DNA from: an uncultured Roseburia sp.
Lineage (GTDB): Bacteria; Bacillota; Clostridia; Lachnospirales; Lachnospiraceae
DNA: 50,892 bases
Direction: 5' to 3'
Assembly: GCA_947642555.1 (NCBI GenBank)
Contig: CANRSX010000035.1
Span: forward strand, 1-50,892
Within the stretch, counting starts at the first letter, position 1; each line of letters begins with the position of its first letter. The translations under genes were made by a program, and so were the position numbers. Positions 29,756-39,114 of this stretch are shown in pieces. The notes under the pieces are model-generated. The model was given only the letters and a program-made list of their open reading frames with translations. It was not told the DNA's origin and searched no databases.

Positions 29756-29965
29756 ATGAAAACAAACTGGCTTGATTATACGTTACTTACACTGGTGATT
29801 ATCGGTGCGGTCAACTGGGGCCTGATCGGATTCTTCCGTTTTGACCTGGTTGCGTTCGTGTTCGGAGACATGACCTGGTTCTCGCGCATCGTCTATGCAG
29901 TCGTCGGGATCGGCGGGCTCTATCTCTTAAGCTTATTCGGACGGATCCGCTCGGTCGGCGAATGA
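29756..29965 (+). CDS. DUF378 small membrane protein
   Basis: 69 residues with two membrane segments and the DUF378 pattern LVIIGAVNWGLIGFF then IVYAVVGIGGLYLL. ATG 29756 has AAAGGAGGCATC. The function of DUF378 is unknown. It is a one-gene plus-strand unit with its own terminator, between two minus-strand operons. Confidence 0.9.
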   Translation: MKTNWLDYTLLTLVIIGAVNWGLIGFFRFDLVAFVFGDMTWFSRIVYAVVGIGGLYLLSLFGRIRSVGE

Positions 29966-29976
29966 CCCTTTTCTGC

Positions 29977-30013
29977 CGTCAGCGGGCGTCGCATTTCGCG
30001 ACGCCCGCTGACG
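29977..30013. terminator. Terminator after the DUF378 gene
   Basis: CGTCAGCGGGCGTCGC (29977-29992) pairs perfectly with GCGACGCCCGCTGACG (29998-30013), a 16-pair stem with a 5-base loop and A/T flanks; likely serves both strands. Confidence 0.85.
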
Positions 30014-30045
30014 AAAAACACACATATGAAGGCCCTGAAAAAGGA

Positions 30046-30468
30046 CTACAGGGAAATGACAATCTTCGCTTTTGCACAGTCAGGAAGCTCAGACTCGTTC
30101 CTGGATACACTTAAGATGAACTTTACATTATACTTTTCACTGATAACGTCAAGCTTCTGAATCGCATGGCAGATCTCCTCATCCGTCTCAATCGCCGCGA
30201 TGGTCAGAAAGCTGTCAAGGTACATCTCCTCCAGATCATTATCCTGTGATACGATCCCGCAGATAAAACCGAGGAATTCGTCACAGTCGTCTAACGGATA
30301 ATCCGCCACATTAATCAGACGAATACGGTTGTGCAGCTCATACATATGCTTCTGGCTCTTGTCAAGATATACAATGTTCCCCGACGCAGACGCCACCGCT
30401 GCATTCACCCTGCCGAGCAGTTCCTTCGTCTTTCCTTTTCCTTTTTCCCCTGAAATAATCTCTATCAT
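30046..30468 (-). CDS. Small P-loop ATPase-like protein
   Basis: 140 residues. The Walker A motif GEKGKGKT (about 7-14) is clear. FLTIAAIETDEEICHAIQKLDVISEKYNVKFILSVSR suggests a Walker-B-like strand and sensor. It is annotated in Clostridia as a PilT-like or hypothetical P-loop protein as far as I recall; no pilus genes are nearby, so that name should not be trusted. ATG 30468 has CAGGAGGAAATGAC. It is probably monocistronic. Confidence 0.7.
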   Translation of the reverse strand: MIEIISGEKGKGKTKELLGRVNAAVASASGNIVYLDKSQKHMYELHNRIRLINVADYPLDDCDEFLGFICGIVSQDNDLEEMYLDSFLTIAAIETDEEICHAIQKLDVISEKYNVKFILSVSRNESELPDCAKAKIVISL

Positions 30469-30580
30469 GTCATTTCCTCCTGATAAACTGTTTCAAACCT
30501 GATAAAACAGTTGATTTGATATCTCTAGTATAATATAAACAGACACAAAATACAACCTGTTTCTCACTTCATACAGAACT

Positions 30581-31573
30581 TCATACCACGCCGGCAAATC
30601 CCTCCAGAATCTGGTTCATGAGAAGATACAGATCCGATCTGCCGTCGGCCTTAAAAATAATCGATATGATCGCTTCCCCGGACGAATTAAAGGAACACAG
30701 CGCAAGACAGTAGCCCGCGGCATTCGTCGTACCGGTCTTGCCGCCCACCACAGAAATCCCCTCCGGCGCTTTGCTCTCACCGGTCAGGTACAGATTCGTG
30801 CTCTTCCAGGTCTGCGAGGCATCCTCCCCCGCCGCGTTTTTATAGTTCACATCATAGGAATTCGTCTGAAGAATGCCCATAAACGTGTCATTTTCGAGCG
30901 CTTTTGCAAAAATCAGATACATATCATAGACAGTGGTATAATGATTGTCGTCCGGAAGCCCGTTCGGATTCACAAAATGCGAATGGGTCGCCCCCATGGC
31001 GTGCGCCTCCTGATTCATCAGCTCCGCAAAGGCAGCCTCGTCCCCGGAGATGTATTCCGCAAGCGCAATCGCGGCGTCGTTTCCGCTGCGTATCATCATC
31101 CCATAGAGCAGGTCGCGCACGCGCATCACATCCCCCGCCTTCAGATTGCACACCGAGGAATCGCTCGCCTGATCGGCCGCATGCTCGCTGACCGTCACAA
31201 ACGCGTCCAAATCACTGCAGTACTTTAAGACGAGATACGCCGTCAGAATCTTCGTCGTGCTCGCCGGATACATCCTCTGATACAGATTCTTTGCATAGAT
31301 GACATTGCCCGTTGACAGGTTAAAGGCGCCTGCCGCTCCCGCCACCTGGGCATCCGTGACGTCCGTCCCGATGGAGACGTCCTCCGAGACGCACAGTCCT
31401 CCGGAAAAATACGGAATATCCGCGCTTTGTCCTGCTCCCGCAGTGCCGAAATGATCCGCAAGCTCGTACGCATCATACGCGTCCGCAAGCTCCGGAACCT
31501 GTTTTCCGCAGCCCGCAAAACACAAAAGCGCCGACACAAGAATCAGTGAAACAACTTTACTTATACATCTCAC
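30581..31573 (-). CDS. D-alanyl-D-alanine carboxypeptidase (DacA-like, PBP5 family)
   Basis: 330 residues from GTG 31573. A lipoprotein-like signal (LILVSALLCFAGC, Cys as possible lipid site) precedes the S11 peptidase domain: STTK (SxxK, about 105-108), SGN in IRSGNDAAIAL (about 163-165), and KTGTT (about 275-279). It trims pentapeptides in peptidoglycan. The gene overlaps mgsA by 17 bases. It lacks the C-terminal amphipathic anchor of DacA, so the lipid anchor may replace it; this is inferred. Confidence 0.88.
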   Translation of the reverse strand: MRCISKVVSLILVSALLCFAGCGKQVPELADAYDAYELADHFGTAGAGQSADIPYFSGGLCVSEDVSIGTDVTDAQVAGAAGAFNLSTGNVIYAKNLYQRMYPASTTKILTAYLVLKYCSDLDAFVTVSEHAADQASDSSVCNLKAGDVMRVRDLLYGMMIRSGNDAAIALAEYISGDEAAFAELMNQEAHAMGATHSHFVNPNGLPDDNHYTTVYDMYLIFAKALENDTFMGILQTNSYDVNYKNAAGEDASQTWKSTNLYLTGESKAPEGISVVGGKTGTTNAAGYCLALCSFNSSGEAIISIIFKADGRSDLYLLMNQILEGFAGVV

Positions 31574-31952
31574 GCCACTCTAAATCTCCTCTGTCCAGTG
31601 ATTTGATCAGTAACTCCGCCGTTGCGAGATTGGTCGCCAGCGGGATGTTATGCGTGTCGCAGATGCGCACGACATTGTTGACGTCCGGTTCATGCGATTT
31701 CGGCGTCAGCGGATCCCGCAGGAAAATCACAAGATCAATATCGTTATGTTCAATCTGTGCTCCAAGCTGCTGAGCTCCCCCCAGATGCCCCGCAAGATAC
31801 TTGTGAATGCTTAAATTTGTCACTTCCTCAATCAGTCTTCCTGTCGTCCCTGTTGCAAACAGATCATTTTTGCATAGGATCCCCCGGTACGCAATGCAAA
31901 AATTCTGCATCAGCTTTTTCTTCGAGTCATGTGCGATTAGTCCAATGTTCAT
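31557..31952 (-). CDS. mgsA: Methylglyoxal synthase
   Basis: 131 residues. IGLIAHDSKKKLM, FATGTTGRLIE, LAGHLGGAQQLGAQI, and DLVIFLRDPLTPKSHEPDV are diagnostic, with the catalytic Asp in RDPL. It converts dihydroxyacetone phosphate to methylglyoxal. ATG 31952 has GGGGGGTACTAGC. It lies between rodA and dacA-like genes, an order seen in Clostridia. Confidence 0.96.
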   Translation of the reverse strand: MNIGLIAHDSKKKLMQNFCIAYRGILCKNDLFATGTTGRLIEEVTNLSIHKYLAGHLGGAQQLGAQIEHNDIDLVIFLRDPLTPKSHEPDVNNVVRICDTHNIPLATNLATAELLIKSLDRGDLEWREMYK

Positions 31953-31967
31953 GCTAGTACCCCCCTG

Positions 31968-33071
31968 TTAGTATTTTTTCGGCTGCAGACCGACATTTAA
32001 CACCAGTCCGATACCGATATATAAGGACCATAGTGAAGTGAGACCGTAACTTACAAACGGAAGCGTCACGCCGGTGTTCGGCATCAGGCCGCTGGCAACG
32101 CCGATATTGACAATACTCTGAAAACCGATTAAAGCGGCCATTCCGCTGCAGATAAGCTTTCCGGCAGTGTCTTTTGCTTTTCCTGCAATAAATATACACT
32201 CAATTGTGATGAAAAGCAAGAGAATTATGATAATTGTGGTTCCGATAAAGCCAAGTTCTTCCCCTGCGACCGCAAAAATGAAGTCATTCTGCGGCTCTAA
32301 GATAAATCTGCCGTTTTTTACGGAGATCGGCGAATCATTTCCGAGTCCCTTCCCCCAAAGCTGCCCGGAGCCGATCGCCATAATCGAGTTCTGCTGCTGG
32401 TATGCGAGATCCGGATATTCATCCGGATAAAGCCAGGCCAGTATACGGCCCAGCTGGTACCGGTGGATAAACGGGATCATATCCTGCATGATCAGCGTGA
32501 TTAAAATCAGGCATCCCGGGATGCCGGTAATCAGCACCCCGATCACCAGCTTGTGATTGATGCCCGCCACGTACACAATCGCCGCAAACACGATCGCCAG
32601 GATGATGGTCGTGGACAGGTTCGGCTGCAGGATGATCAGCACGAGCTGGACGCCAATCAGAAGAATCGCGGGAACCATCACCTTAAGCGTGTTGATTTTT
32701 TCCTCGAACTTCATGAAATACCAGGCAAAAAACAAAATCATCAGTATTTTGACCAGCTCCGAGGGCTGAAAGCGGAACCCGCCGATCTCAAACCAGCGCT
32801 GCGCTCCCTTGCTGTCCTTCCCCGCGACCAGCACAAGGCCGAGCAGCGCGGTGGAAAACAGATAGATCAGCAGGGAAAATTTTAAAATAAAGCTGTAATC
32901 GATCAGCGAGACGATCAGCATGATCACAAGCCCGGAGACCATTCCGAAGAGCTGCTTCTTCTGATCCCCCGGACTTGCACTTCCCACTAAGAGTACACCT
33001 CCTGTGCTTAAGGTCATGACAAGCATCACCAGTATGAACCTGTAATTCTTTAGTTTGTATTGTTTTAGCAT
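31968..33071 (-). CDS. rodA: RodA-type SEDS peptidoglycan polymerase
   Basis: 367 residues with about ten membrane helices. Family motifs include the region RWFEIGGFRFQPSELVKI (about 85-102), and QNDFIFAVAGEELGFIG and SYGLTSLWSLYIGIGLVLNV near the C-terminus. SEDS proteins polymerise glycan strands with a class B PBP. The partner PBP2 (mrdA) is in the same cluster, so a RodA role rather than FtsW is likely. It follows minE by 8 bases. Confidence 0.92.
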   Translation of the reverse strand: MLKQYKLKNYRFILVMLVMTLSTGGVLLVGSASPGDQKKQLFGMVSGLVIMLIVSLIDYSFILKFSLLIYLFSTALLGLVLVAGKDSKGAQRWFEIGGFRFQPSELVKILMILFFAWYFMKFEEKINTLKVMVPAILLIGVQLVLIILQPNLSTTIILAIVFAAIVYVAGINHKLVIGVLITGIPGCLILITLIMQDMIPFIHRYQLGRILAWLYPDEYPDLAYQQQNSIMAIGSGQLWGKGLGNDSPISVKNGRFILEPQNDFIFAVAGEELGFIGTTIIIILLLFITIECIFIAGKAKDTAGKLICSGMAALIGFQSIVNIGVASGLMPNTGVTLPFVSYGLTSLWSLYIGIGLVLNVGLQPKKY

Positions 33072-33079
33072 AGCAACGG

Positions 33080-33322
33080 TTAACTCCTATTGGACGGATA
33101 ATCCTTTAAGACGATTCTGATCTCGACATTCTCTGGCTCGATATCGACATATTTGGTAATCACAGAGCCGATCTCCTGCCGGATCAGGTTTAAGGTATCG
33201 TCGTCTAACTGTCTTTTCTGCGCGTCAATCATCAGCTTTAAGCGCTCTTTTGCAATGCCGCCCGAAGCCTCCGCGGCACGGGACTGCTTTTCCTGGAAAC
33301 GTCTTTTTGTCCTGTGGCACAT
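33080..33322 (-). CDS. minE: Cell division topological specificity factor MinE
   Basis: 80 residues from ATG 33322. IAKERLKLMIDAQKRQ (about 24-39) is the MinD-binding helix, and the C-terminal half (LIRQEIGSVITKYVDIEPENVEIRIVL) is the topological domain. The first 22 residues are basic and Cys/His/Arg-rich, not the usual short hydrophobic membrane-binding helix (such as LLDFF). The start overlaps the region just after the minD stop, and the ribosome binding site is weak, so coupling to minD is likely. Works with MinCD to place the septum. Confidence 0.9.
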   Translation of the reverse strand: MCHRTKRRFQEKQSRAAEASGGIAKERLKLMIDAQKRQLDDDTLNLIRQEIGSVITKYVDIEPENVEIRIVLKDYPSNRS

Positions 33323-33323
33323 A

Positions 33324-34145
33324 TCACACCAGCTTTCTGGCGCTGTTCCCGAAAAGGATTCGGGAGAACAGAGTTCTGCGCCGTATATAGTCCGGAATCG
33401 CAAGCTCCTCACCGGCCAGCCGTCTGGCAACATTCTGATAGCACATCTCCGAGGCGGAGTGACGGCCCATCACGGGCTCCCCGTGGTTCTGGCTGATGAT
33501 AATCTCCTCGTCCTCTAAGATCACACCGAGCAGCTTCGCATCCAGAAGTTCACAGATATCCGGAAGATCGAGCATGTTGCCCTCTCTTACCATACTTTTG
33601 CGGAAGCAGTTCACAAGAAGGCTGACCTCCTGCGTCTTCCGCGGTTCCTGCTTTGCCCTCCGGCTTAACAGCTGCAGGACACAGTCCGCGTCATGGATCG
33701 ATGCAATCTGCGGCGTCGTGACCACCACAACATGATCCGCGTCAAATGTCGCGAGATGGAACCCCTCGTCAATTCCCGCCGGACTGTCGATCAGTATGTA
33801 ATCGAATTCCTGCTTTAAGCTGTCGAGAAGAGACTTCATCTGCGCTTCGCTCAGGCTGTTTTTCGCGTCGACCGAACACGAGGACGGAATGATCCACAGA
33901 TTCGGATAACGTCTGTCCCGGATCAGCGCCTGTTTCACGCGGCACCTCCCGGTCAGTACATCGACCAGATTGTACAGAATCCGGTTTTCAAGTCCCATTA
34001 CCACATCAAGGTTCCTTAAGCCGATATCGGTATCTACCAATACCACCTTTTTCTCTAACAGTGAAAGTCCTACGCCGACGTTTGCCGTTGTGGTTGTCTT
34101 GCCAACGCCGCCTTTTCCTGAGGTAAAAGTGATGACTTCACCCAT
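33324..34145 (-). CDS. minD: Septum site-determining ATPase MinD
   Basis: 273 residues. The deviant Walker A GKGGVGKTTTTANVG (about 10-24) and DTDIGLRNLD, LIDSPAGIDEG are standard. The C-terminus (RTLFSRILFGNSARKLV) forms the membrane-targeting amphipathic helix. ATG 34145 has CAGGAGGTCTTCCGCA. Acts with MinC and MinE to prevent polar septation. Confidence 0.97.
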   Translation of the reverse strand: MGEVITFTSGKGGVGKTTTTANVGVGLSLLEKKVVLVDTDIGLRNLDVVMGLENRILYNLVDVLTGRCRVKQALIRDRRYPNLWIIPSSCSVDAKNSLSEAQMKSLLDSLKQEFDYILIDSPAGIDEGFHLATFDADHVVVVTTPQIASIHDADCVLQLLSRRAKQEPRKTQEVSLLVNCFRKSMVREGNMLDLPDICELLDAKLLGVILEDEEIIISQNHGEPVMGRHSASEMCYQNVARRLAGEELAIPDYIRRRTLFSRILFGNSARKLV

Positions 34146-34175
34146 TGCGGAAGACCTCCTGTCTTAAAATATGGT

Positions 34176-34877
34176 TCAGGCCCGATAAAGCGGCCTGATA
34201 TGAATAACACCTTCGCCGGCCTCTGCTATCTTTGCCAGCGGGGTCTTATTTCTCGAAGAAAACAAGGAATTCTTTTCCTTTTTTGCCGGGGATCCGTAGA
34301 TCCCGGCGATATTATAGTGCTCCGGCTGAAACGCAAGCGCCGCGATAAAGGAATCCGGCGTCCCGTCCATCCCGGCAAACGCGCTGCCGAGGAGGGATCC
34401 TAAGACCACGATGCTCGATTTTGACACGACGCGCGCGCCCTTTGGGACGTCGCCGACAATCACGATACTCTCGTCCGTCTCGACCTGCTCGCCCGGTTTT
34501 AAGCTGCCGCAGTAAAACGCGCCGGCCATCCGCCTCGGCGCAGCCGGTTCGCCGGCCGCCTGCCGTTCGCGCGCTCTCTGCTCTTCTGCCGCCTTCTGCT
34601 TTTGTGTGATCACGGCGTCGCGGATCTCGTCATTTTCAAGAATGCACAAAATCTTTACCGTGGTGTCTGTCATGATGGTATCGACAATCCGGCATTTTTC
34701 CTCCTCCGAGAGCTCCCGCCCCTCAAAGGAGATGGCAAAGGATGAATTTGCAAAAAAACGCTCGGATTCATGGAATTTCCCGATGATTTCATCCATCAGG
34801 GAATCAAACGGGAGCGCGGGATTTAAAATCAGCGTAATCCCGTATTTACTGCTCTTTATGATAACTGGCTGTTTCAT
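34176..34877 (-). CDS. minC: Septum site-determining protein MinC
   Basis: 233 residues. The N-terminal domain (about 1-110) contacts FtsZ, followed by an Ala/Glu/Arg-rich linker and the C-terminal beta-helix with GSLKPGEQVETDESIVIVGDVPKGARVVSKSSIVVLGSLLGSAFAG (about 130-175), the MinC_C signature. It inhibits FtsZ when recruited by MinD. ATG 34877 has CCGAGGTGAAAC. It sits between mrdA and minD. Confidence 0.95.
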   Translation of the reverse strand: MKQPVIIKSSKYGITLILNPALPFDSLMDEIIGKFHESERFFANSSFAISFEGRELSEEEKCRIVDTIMTDTTVKILCILENDEIRDAVITQKQKAAEEQRARERQAAGEPAAPRRMAGAFYCGSLKPGEQVETDESIVIVGDVPKGARVVSKSSIVVLGSLLGSAFAGMDGTPDSFIAALAFQPEHYNIAGIYGSPAKKEKNSLFSSRNKTPLAKIAEAGEGVIHIRPLYRA

Positions 34878-34892
34878 GTTTCACCTCGGATT

Positions 34893-37742
34893 TTAATCAT
34901 TAAACGCGTTTGAGGAAGAATCCACATCCTCCGCCTGGCCGTTTAAGAGCGCGTCCGCTTCCTCCACCTTAAAATAATAGGCGAATACATTGCGCGAGAG
35001 CTCCGCGGCATTGTGCGAGGTGTATCCAAACGCGATTCTGGTGGCAATGGAGATCTCCGGATCCTCGTAGGGCGCATAGCCGACAAAAAGCGCGTGGTTC
35101 GGCCGTTTCGGATTCTCCTGCGCCGTTCCGGTCTTTCCGGCCGCAGTGACCGGGAAATCCTTAAATTCGCGTGCGTTCTCCACCACCATCCGCATGCCGG
35201 AATGGATGGCTGTCCAGCCGGCGGGATCCAGCGCGTCCACGGTATTGCGGATTTCCGGTTCATAGGTCATTAAGACATTGCCGTCCGCATCCTCCACACG
35301 GTTTAACAGCGTATAGCGGTATACATTTCCGCTGTTGGCAACCGCCGTCACATAGCGCGCCAGCTGTACGGTCGTGTAGTTGTTATTACTCTGCCCGATC
35401 GCGGCCATGACAGGGAAGTCGTCGGCGATCCGCGGGCTGTTCTCCACGATCTCGATCCCGGTCGTCTCGTCAAACCCGAACATGGACGCATATTTCTGCA
35501 GCACGCTGGTTCCAAGCTCCGCGTTGTAGCTGGTGCTGTAATTGCCGGTGCTCATGCGGAAGCCTGTCTCATAAAAATAATAGTTGCACGAATCGCGCAG
35601 CGCCTCCGATACATTGATCTCCCCGTGCGAGGAAGGATAAATCCAGCACTTGGGCTTATTGCTGATATTCTCATATTCGCCGAGGTCGCGGATCCGCTCC
35701 CCGATCGTGATATACCCCTCCGAAAGCCCCGCGGTGGCCACCACCATCTTGTAGGTGGATCCAGGCGCGGTGCTCTGCTGCGTCGCATAATTGTACTGCG
35801 GCAGGGATTTGTCATTCTGCAGGCTTTCAAAGTACGCAGCGTCCACCGTATTGGCGAGACGGTTGCCGTCATATCCCGGATAGCTCACCAGCGCGAGCAC
35901 TTCCCCGGTCCGCACGTCCGTCACCACACAGGAACCGGCGCACGGGTCCAACGCGAGCTGAGCCGGCGTGATGTCCAGATTTTTGATCCGCTCCTTTAAA
36001 AAGGCGGCAGCGGAAACCGATCCGCTCTCTAACCCGGCGATCGCCTCGTCGTCGTAGGCGAGGATCCCCTGGTCAAACAGGATCAGGCAGAGCTGCCTGC
36101 CGGAAACCGCCTCCCCCTTGATCAGGTACTCATAGATCAGCTTGGAAAAGTCCCTCTCGTAAAAGATCTCCTCCAGAATATGTGTACAGAGCGCGTCGTA
36201 GATCTCTGTGGAATCCGCATATTTTTCGTCCACCGAAAACCGTGTGATATCAATCCAGTTTCTGGCAATCGCGTGATTTAAGTATTCCTGCGGGCTGATG
36301 TCCCCGTCCCGCCACTTCTGGAAGACCTCGTCCGAGGTATCGATGCTGCTCTCGACCAGAATACTGGTCTTTTTCAGCCGGTCAATGATATAATTAAAAT
36401 AATCCTGATCCTCATCGCCAAGCTCGTGAAAGCTGGTCGCTCCCGGCCCGTTTAACTCCCCGTTCAGCCGGCTTTTTACCGTGTCCTGCCGCGCGGAAAA
36501 GATATCGAGCACCGCCCGCTCCGCAGGGGAGGCGTCCGTATCCTCGAATTTCTCAAAATCGATCACATTGTTATAGATCAGGGCATAGTAGACATCTGTA
36601 ATCGGAATCGGGATATCCGACGCGCTGTTGTCGATATTGGCGTAGACGATCCCCGCAATCTCCTGCTCGAGCAGGTTGTACACCGCGATCTGCAGATCGC
36701 GGTCAAGGGAGATGTAGACGTTGTCGCCGCTGGAGGGCTCCTCGTAATCGATCACCTGGAGCACCCTGCCCATATGGTCGACGTAAAGCTTCTCATAGCC
36801 TCTCGTCCCCTTTAAGACGGAATCCATATACTGCTCGATCCCGCCCTTTCCGATCACGTCGTTTAGCGTATAGCTGTCATCCTCCTCCGAGAGCTTCGCG
36901 TACTCCTCCGAGGAGATCTTGCCGGTGTAGCCGAGGATCGAGGAAAAATAGATGCTGTCATTGTACCTGCGGATCGTGTCATCCACCACCTCGACCCCCG
37001 GAAGATCCTTCGTGTGCTCACTGATATAGACCACGGACTCTTCCGAGACATTTGTCGCGATCGTTGTCACAATATAGCGCTGAAACGCATTCTGCGACAT
37101 GGAAAAACGCACGATGGCAATCTGGTAGGCCATGCGCTGATCATATTCCTCGCTGATATCATAACGGTTTTTCTGCAGGTACTCCATCACCTGCTGTTCT
37201 GTCGCCTCCGCGGGATTGTAGCCGAGCTTTTCGTCGTATTTCAGATCGTCGTAGGAATTCTCCCCGTACACATCGGCGATAAAACGCTTCCTTGAAGTCC
37301 CCGTCACGTTGTACGAATAGGTTCCGTTCGCGTCAAGATTGATCCGGAACTCATTTAAGATGGAATCCCCGTTCTGCTCAAGCGCGGTGATGATCTGCGC
37401 GATCTCGGCGTTGAGCGCCTTATTCTTCGCAGCGTCCGAGCTGTAGACGCCGCTGTCCTCAATCGTGACCGAATAGGCGAGCTCGTTATAGGCGAGCAGC
37501 TTCCCGTTACGGTCGTAGATATTGCCGCGGGTACCGCTAAGGGTTCTCTCCTTTATGATTTTTAAGGTATAGTTATCCTGATACTGCGCGCCGCTCACCA
37601 CCTGCAGATAAAACATGCGCCACAGCAGGATGGAAAACAGCGTAATCATGACAAATGATGCGATCACAAGCCGCGATTTAAAAAAAGACCGCAGCGCGTC
37701 TTTTATCGTCTCAAACAAACTTACCAGCACTCCTTTTCTCAA
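34893..37742 (-). CDS. mrdA: Penicillin-binding protein 2 (class B)
   Basis: Up to 949 residues, longer than typical PBP2 (about 650-720). A cytoplasmic start and one membrane segment (FVMITLFSILLWRMFYLQVV) lead to the dimerisation domain and transpeptidase domain: STYK in APGSTYKMV (about 635), the SxN-type motif SCNYY, and KTGTAQ (about 855). It cross-links elongation peptidoglycan with RodA. The extra length is an insert before the transpeptidase domain (about 370-600). The start codon is TTG at 37742; TTG 37718, behind AAAAGGAG, is equally likely. It overlaps mreD by up to 32 bases. Confidence 0.93.
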   Translation of the reverse strand: MRKGVLVSLFETIKDALRSFFKSRLVIASFVMITLFSILLWRMFYLQVVSGAQYQDNYTLKIIKERTLSGTRGNIYDRNGKLLAYNELAYSVTIEDSGVYSSDAAKNKALNAEIAQIITALEQNGDSILNEFRINLDANGTYSYNVTGTSRKRFIADVYGENSYDDLKYDEKLGYNPAEATEQQVMEYLQKNRYDISEEYDQRMAYQIAIVRFSMSQNAFQRYIVTTIATNVSEESVVYISEHTKDLPGVEVVDDTIRRYNDSIYFSSILGYTGKISSEEYAKLSEEDDSYTLNDVIGKGGIEQYMDSVLKGTRGYEKLYVDHMGRVLQVIDYEEPSSGDNVYISLDRDLQIAVYNLLEQEIAGIVYANIDNSASDIPIPITDVYYALIYNNVIDFEKFEDTDASPAERAVLDIFSARQDTVKSRLNGELNGPGATSFHELGDEDQDYFNYIIDRLKKTSILVESSIDTSDEVFQKWRDGDISPQEYLNHAIARNWIDITRFSVDEKYADSTEIYDALCTHILEEIFYERDFSKLIYEYLIKGEAVSGRQLCLILFDQGILAYDDEAIAGLESGSVSAAAFLKERIKNLDITPAQLALDPCAGSCVVTDVRTGEVLALVSYPGYDGNRLANTVDAAYFESLQNDKSLPQYNYATQQSTAPGSTYKMVVATAGLSEGYITIGERIRDLGEYENISNKPKCWIYPSSHGEINVSEALRDSCNYYFYETGFRMSTGNYSTSYNAELGTSVLQKYASMFGFDETTGIEIVENSPRIADDFPVMAAIGQSNNNYTTVQLARYVTAVANSGNVYRYTLLNRVEDADGNVLMTYEPEIRNTVDALDPAGWTAIHSGMRMVVENAREFKDFPVTAAGKTGTAQENPKRPNHALFVGYAPYEDPEISIATRIAFGYTSHNAAELSRNVFAYYFKVEEADALLNGQAEDVDSSSNAFND

Positions 37743-38229
37743 TCAGCTCCAGCCGCTCGTTGATCTTTAAGATCAGCGGATACAGTAAGATCGTCACAAC
37801 CATGGTGTACACCAGCTCCGGCAGCATGATATGCATAAAATAATACTGGATCTGGAAGCGGCTGCGGAACAGAAACAAAAGCACATAAATACAGAAATTA
37901 CAGCCGAGGCTGCTTCCCGCAATCAGAAGCAGAGGCAGCTTTAAGTCCTCCGGATAAAACAATTTGCGGAAAAATCCGTTCAGATATCCGATGTACATAT
38001 AAATCATGGCATAAAAGCCCGGCAGTCCCCCGCCAAAAATATCGAGGAGCAGACCGCAGAAAAAACCGACAAACAGCCCTTCCTTCTTTCCCCGCATAAA
38101 GCCGAACGCCGACACCACGATAATCAGCAGATTCGGCGAAATCGAGGCAAAGGAAAGCGTCTGAAACAGCGTAACCTGAAGCAGAAAACAAATTGTAACA
38201 ATGATAAATATGGTAATTTTTCTTCTCAT
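37711..38229 (-). CDS. mreD: Rod shape-determining protein MreD
   Basis: 172 residues with five or so membrane helices (ITIFIIVTICFLLQVTLFQTL at the N-terminus, FVGFFCGLLLDIFGGGLPG in the middle, the latter an MreD hallmark). It joins MreC to RodA/PBP2 in the elongasome. Its start follows mreC by 18 bases, and its end overlaps mrdA, so the genes are coupled. Confidence 0.93.
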   Translation of the reverse strand: MRRKITIFIIVTICFLLQVTLFQTLSFASISPNLLIIVVSAFGFMRGKKEGLFVGFFCGLLLDIFGGGLPGFYAMIYMYIGYLNGFFRKLFYPEDLKLPLLLIAGSSLGCNFCIYVLLFLFRSRFQIQYYFMHIMLPELVYTMVVTILLYPLILKINERLELIEKRSAGKFV

Positions 38230-38247
38230 AACCTTAGTGCCGGCACA

Positions 38248-39105
38248 CTACTCCTCCACTACCTGCTTCTTCTCTAAAATCACCAGGACCTCCTCAATGT
38301 GCTCAAAGTCGACCGCAGGCGTGATCGTCCCCGATTTGGTCAGATGGTTCGAATCATTCCTGATACTGCTGATGTATCCGATTAGAATCCCCTGCTGGTA
38401 ACGGTCGGAAATATGGGAGGTCACGACCGGGTCGCCGACCGCCACCTCGTCCTCCGCGTCCCGCAGGTTGGAAAACCGGATCACCATATCCTCGTTCATC
38501 GTCTGTAAGCTGCCGCTCACAATCAGATTGTCCGAGGTTGTCGAAACCGTGCCGCCCACCTGGGTGTTGTCGTTGATGATCGCCGTCACGGTCGCGTAAT
38601 TCGGGCCGACCGACGTCACGATCCCGACCAGGCCGCTCCCGGCGATGACATTCATATCCACGTCGATCCCGTCGTTTGAGCCCTTGTTGATCGTAAAGCT
38701 GTTAAACCAGTTGTTCCCGTTCGTGCCGATCACATTCGCCGCCACCTTTTCATAGCTCGGGTACTTCTGATCCAGCGCAAGAAGCTCTCTTAAATTTTCC
38801 AGCTCATACTGCTCCAGATGGATGGTGTTTAACTCCACCGTGAGCTCATCCACCTGGCGTTTTAATTCCTCGTTCTCCGCCATTACCTCGCTTAAGCTTT
38901 TCAGATTGTCCGCTTTTTCCGTGACAAATCTCCCCACTGTATTGATCCCGCGCTGCATCGGGATAAAGACATATCCCGCCACGGTCTGTAAGGGACCTCC
39001 CGAAATCCCCATGGTAAAGAAGGTCATCATCGCCACCAGACAGACGCCGGTCATGATCAGCAGGATGTATTTCGGCGGCAGAGCAAACTTTGATTTACGT
39101 TTCAT
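38248..39105 (-). CDS. mreC: Rod shape-determining protein MreC
   Basis: 285 residues: one membrane segment (about 13-31), a coiled coil (about 60-105, NLKSLSEVMAENEELKRQVDELTVEL), and two beta barrels with VIGTNGNNWFNSFTINKGSNDGI and GLVGIVTSVGPNYATVTAIINDNTQVGG, the MreC signatures. It scaffolds wall synthesis outside the membrane. ATG 39105 has GGAGGAATATGAAACG-type spacing. It follows mreB by 9 bases. Confidence 0.95.
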   Translation of the reverse strand: MKRKSKFALPPKYILLIMTGVCLVAMMTFFTMGISGGPLQTVAGYVFIPMQRGINTVGRFVTEKADNLKSLSEVMAENEELKRQVDELTVELNTIHLEQYELENLRELLALDQKYPSYEKVAANVIGTNGNNWFNSFTINKGSNDGIDVDMNVIAGSGLVGIVTSVGPNYATVTAIINDNTQVGGTVSTTSDNLIVSGSLQTMNEDMVIRFSNLRDAEDEVAVGDPVVTSHISDRYQQGILIGYISSIRNDSNHLTKSGTITPAVDFEHIEEVLVILEKKQVVEE

Positions 39106-39114
39106 ATTCCTCCG

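Noticed and set aside
30046..30468. Type IV pilus PilT
   Set aside because: Only a Walker A motif is shared; the size is far too short and no pilus genes are near.
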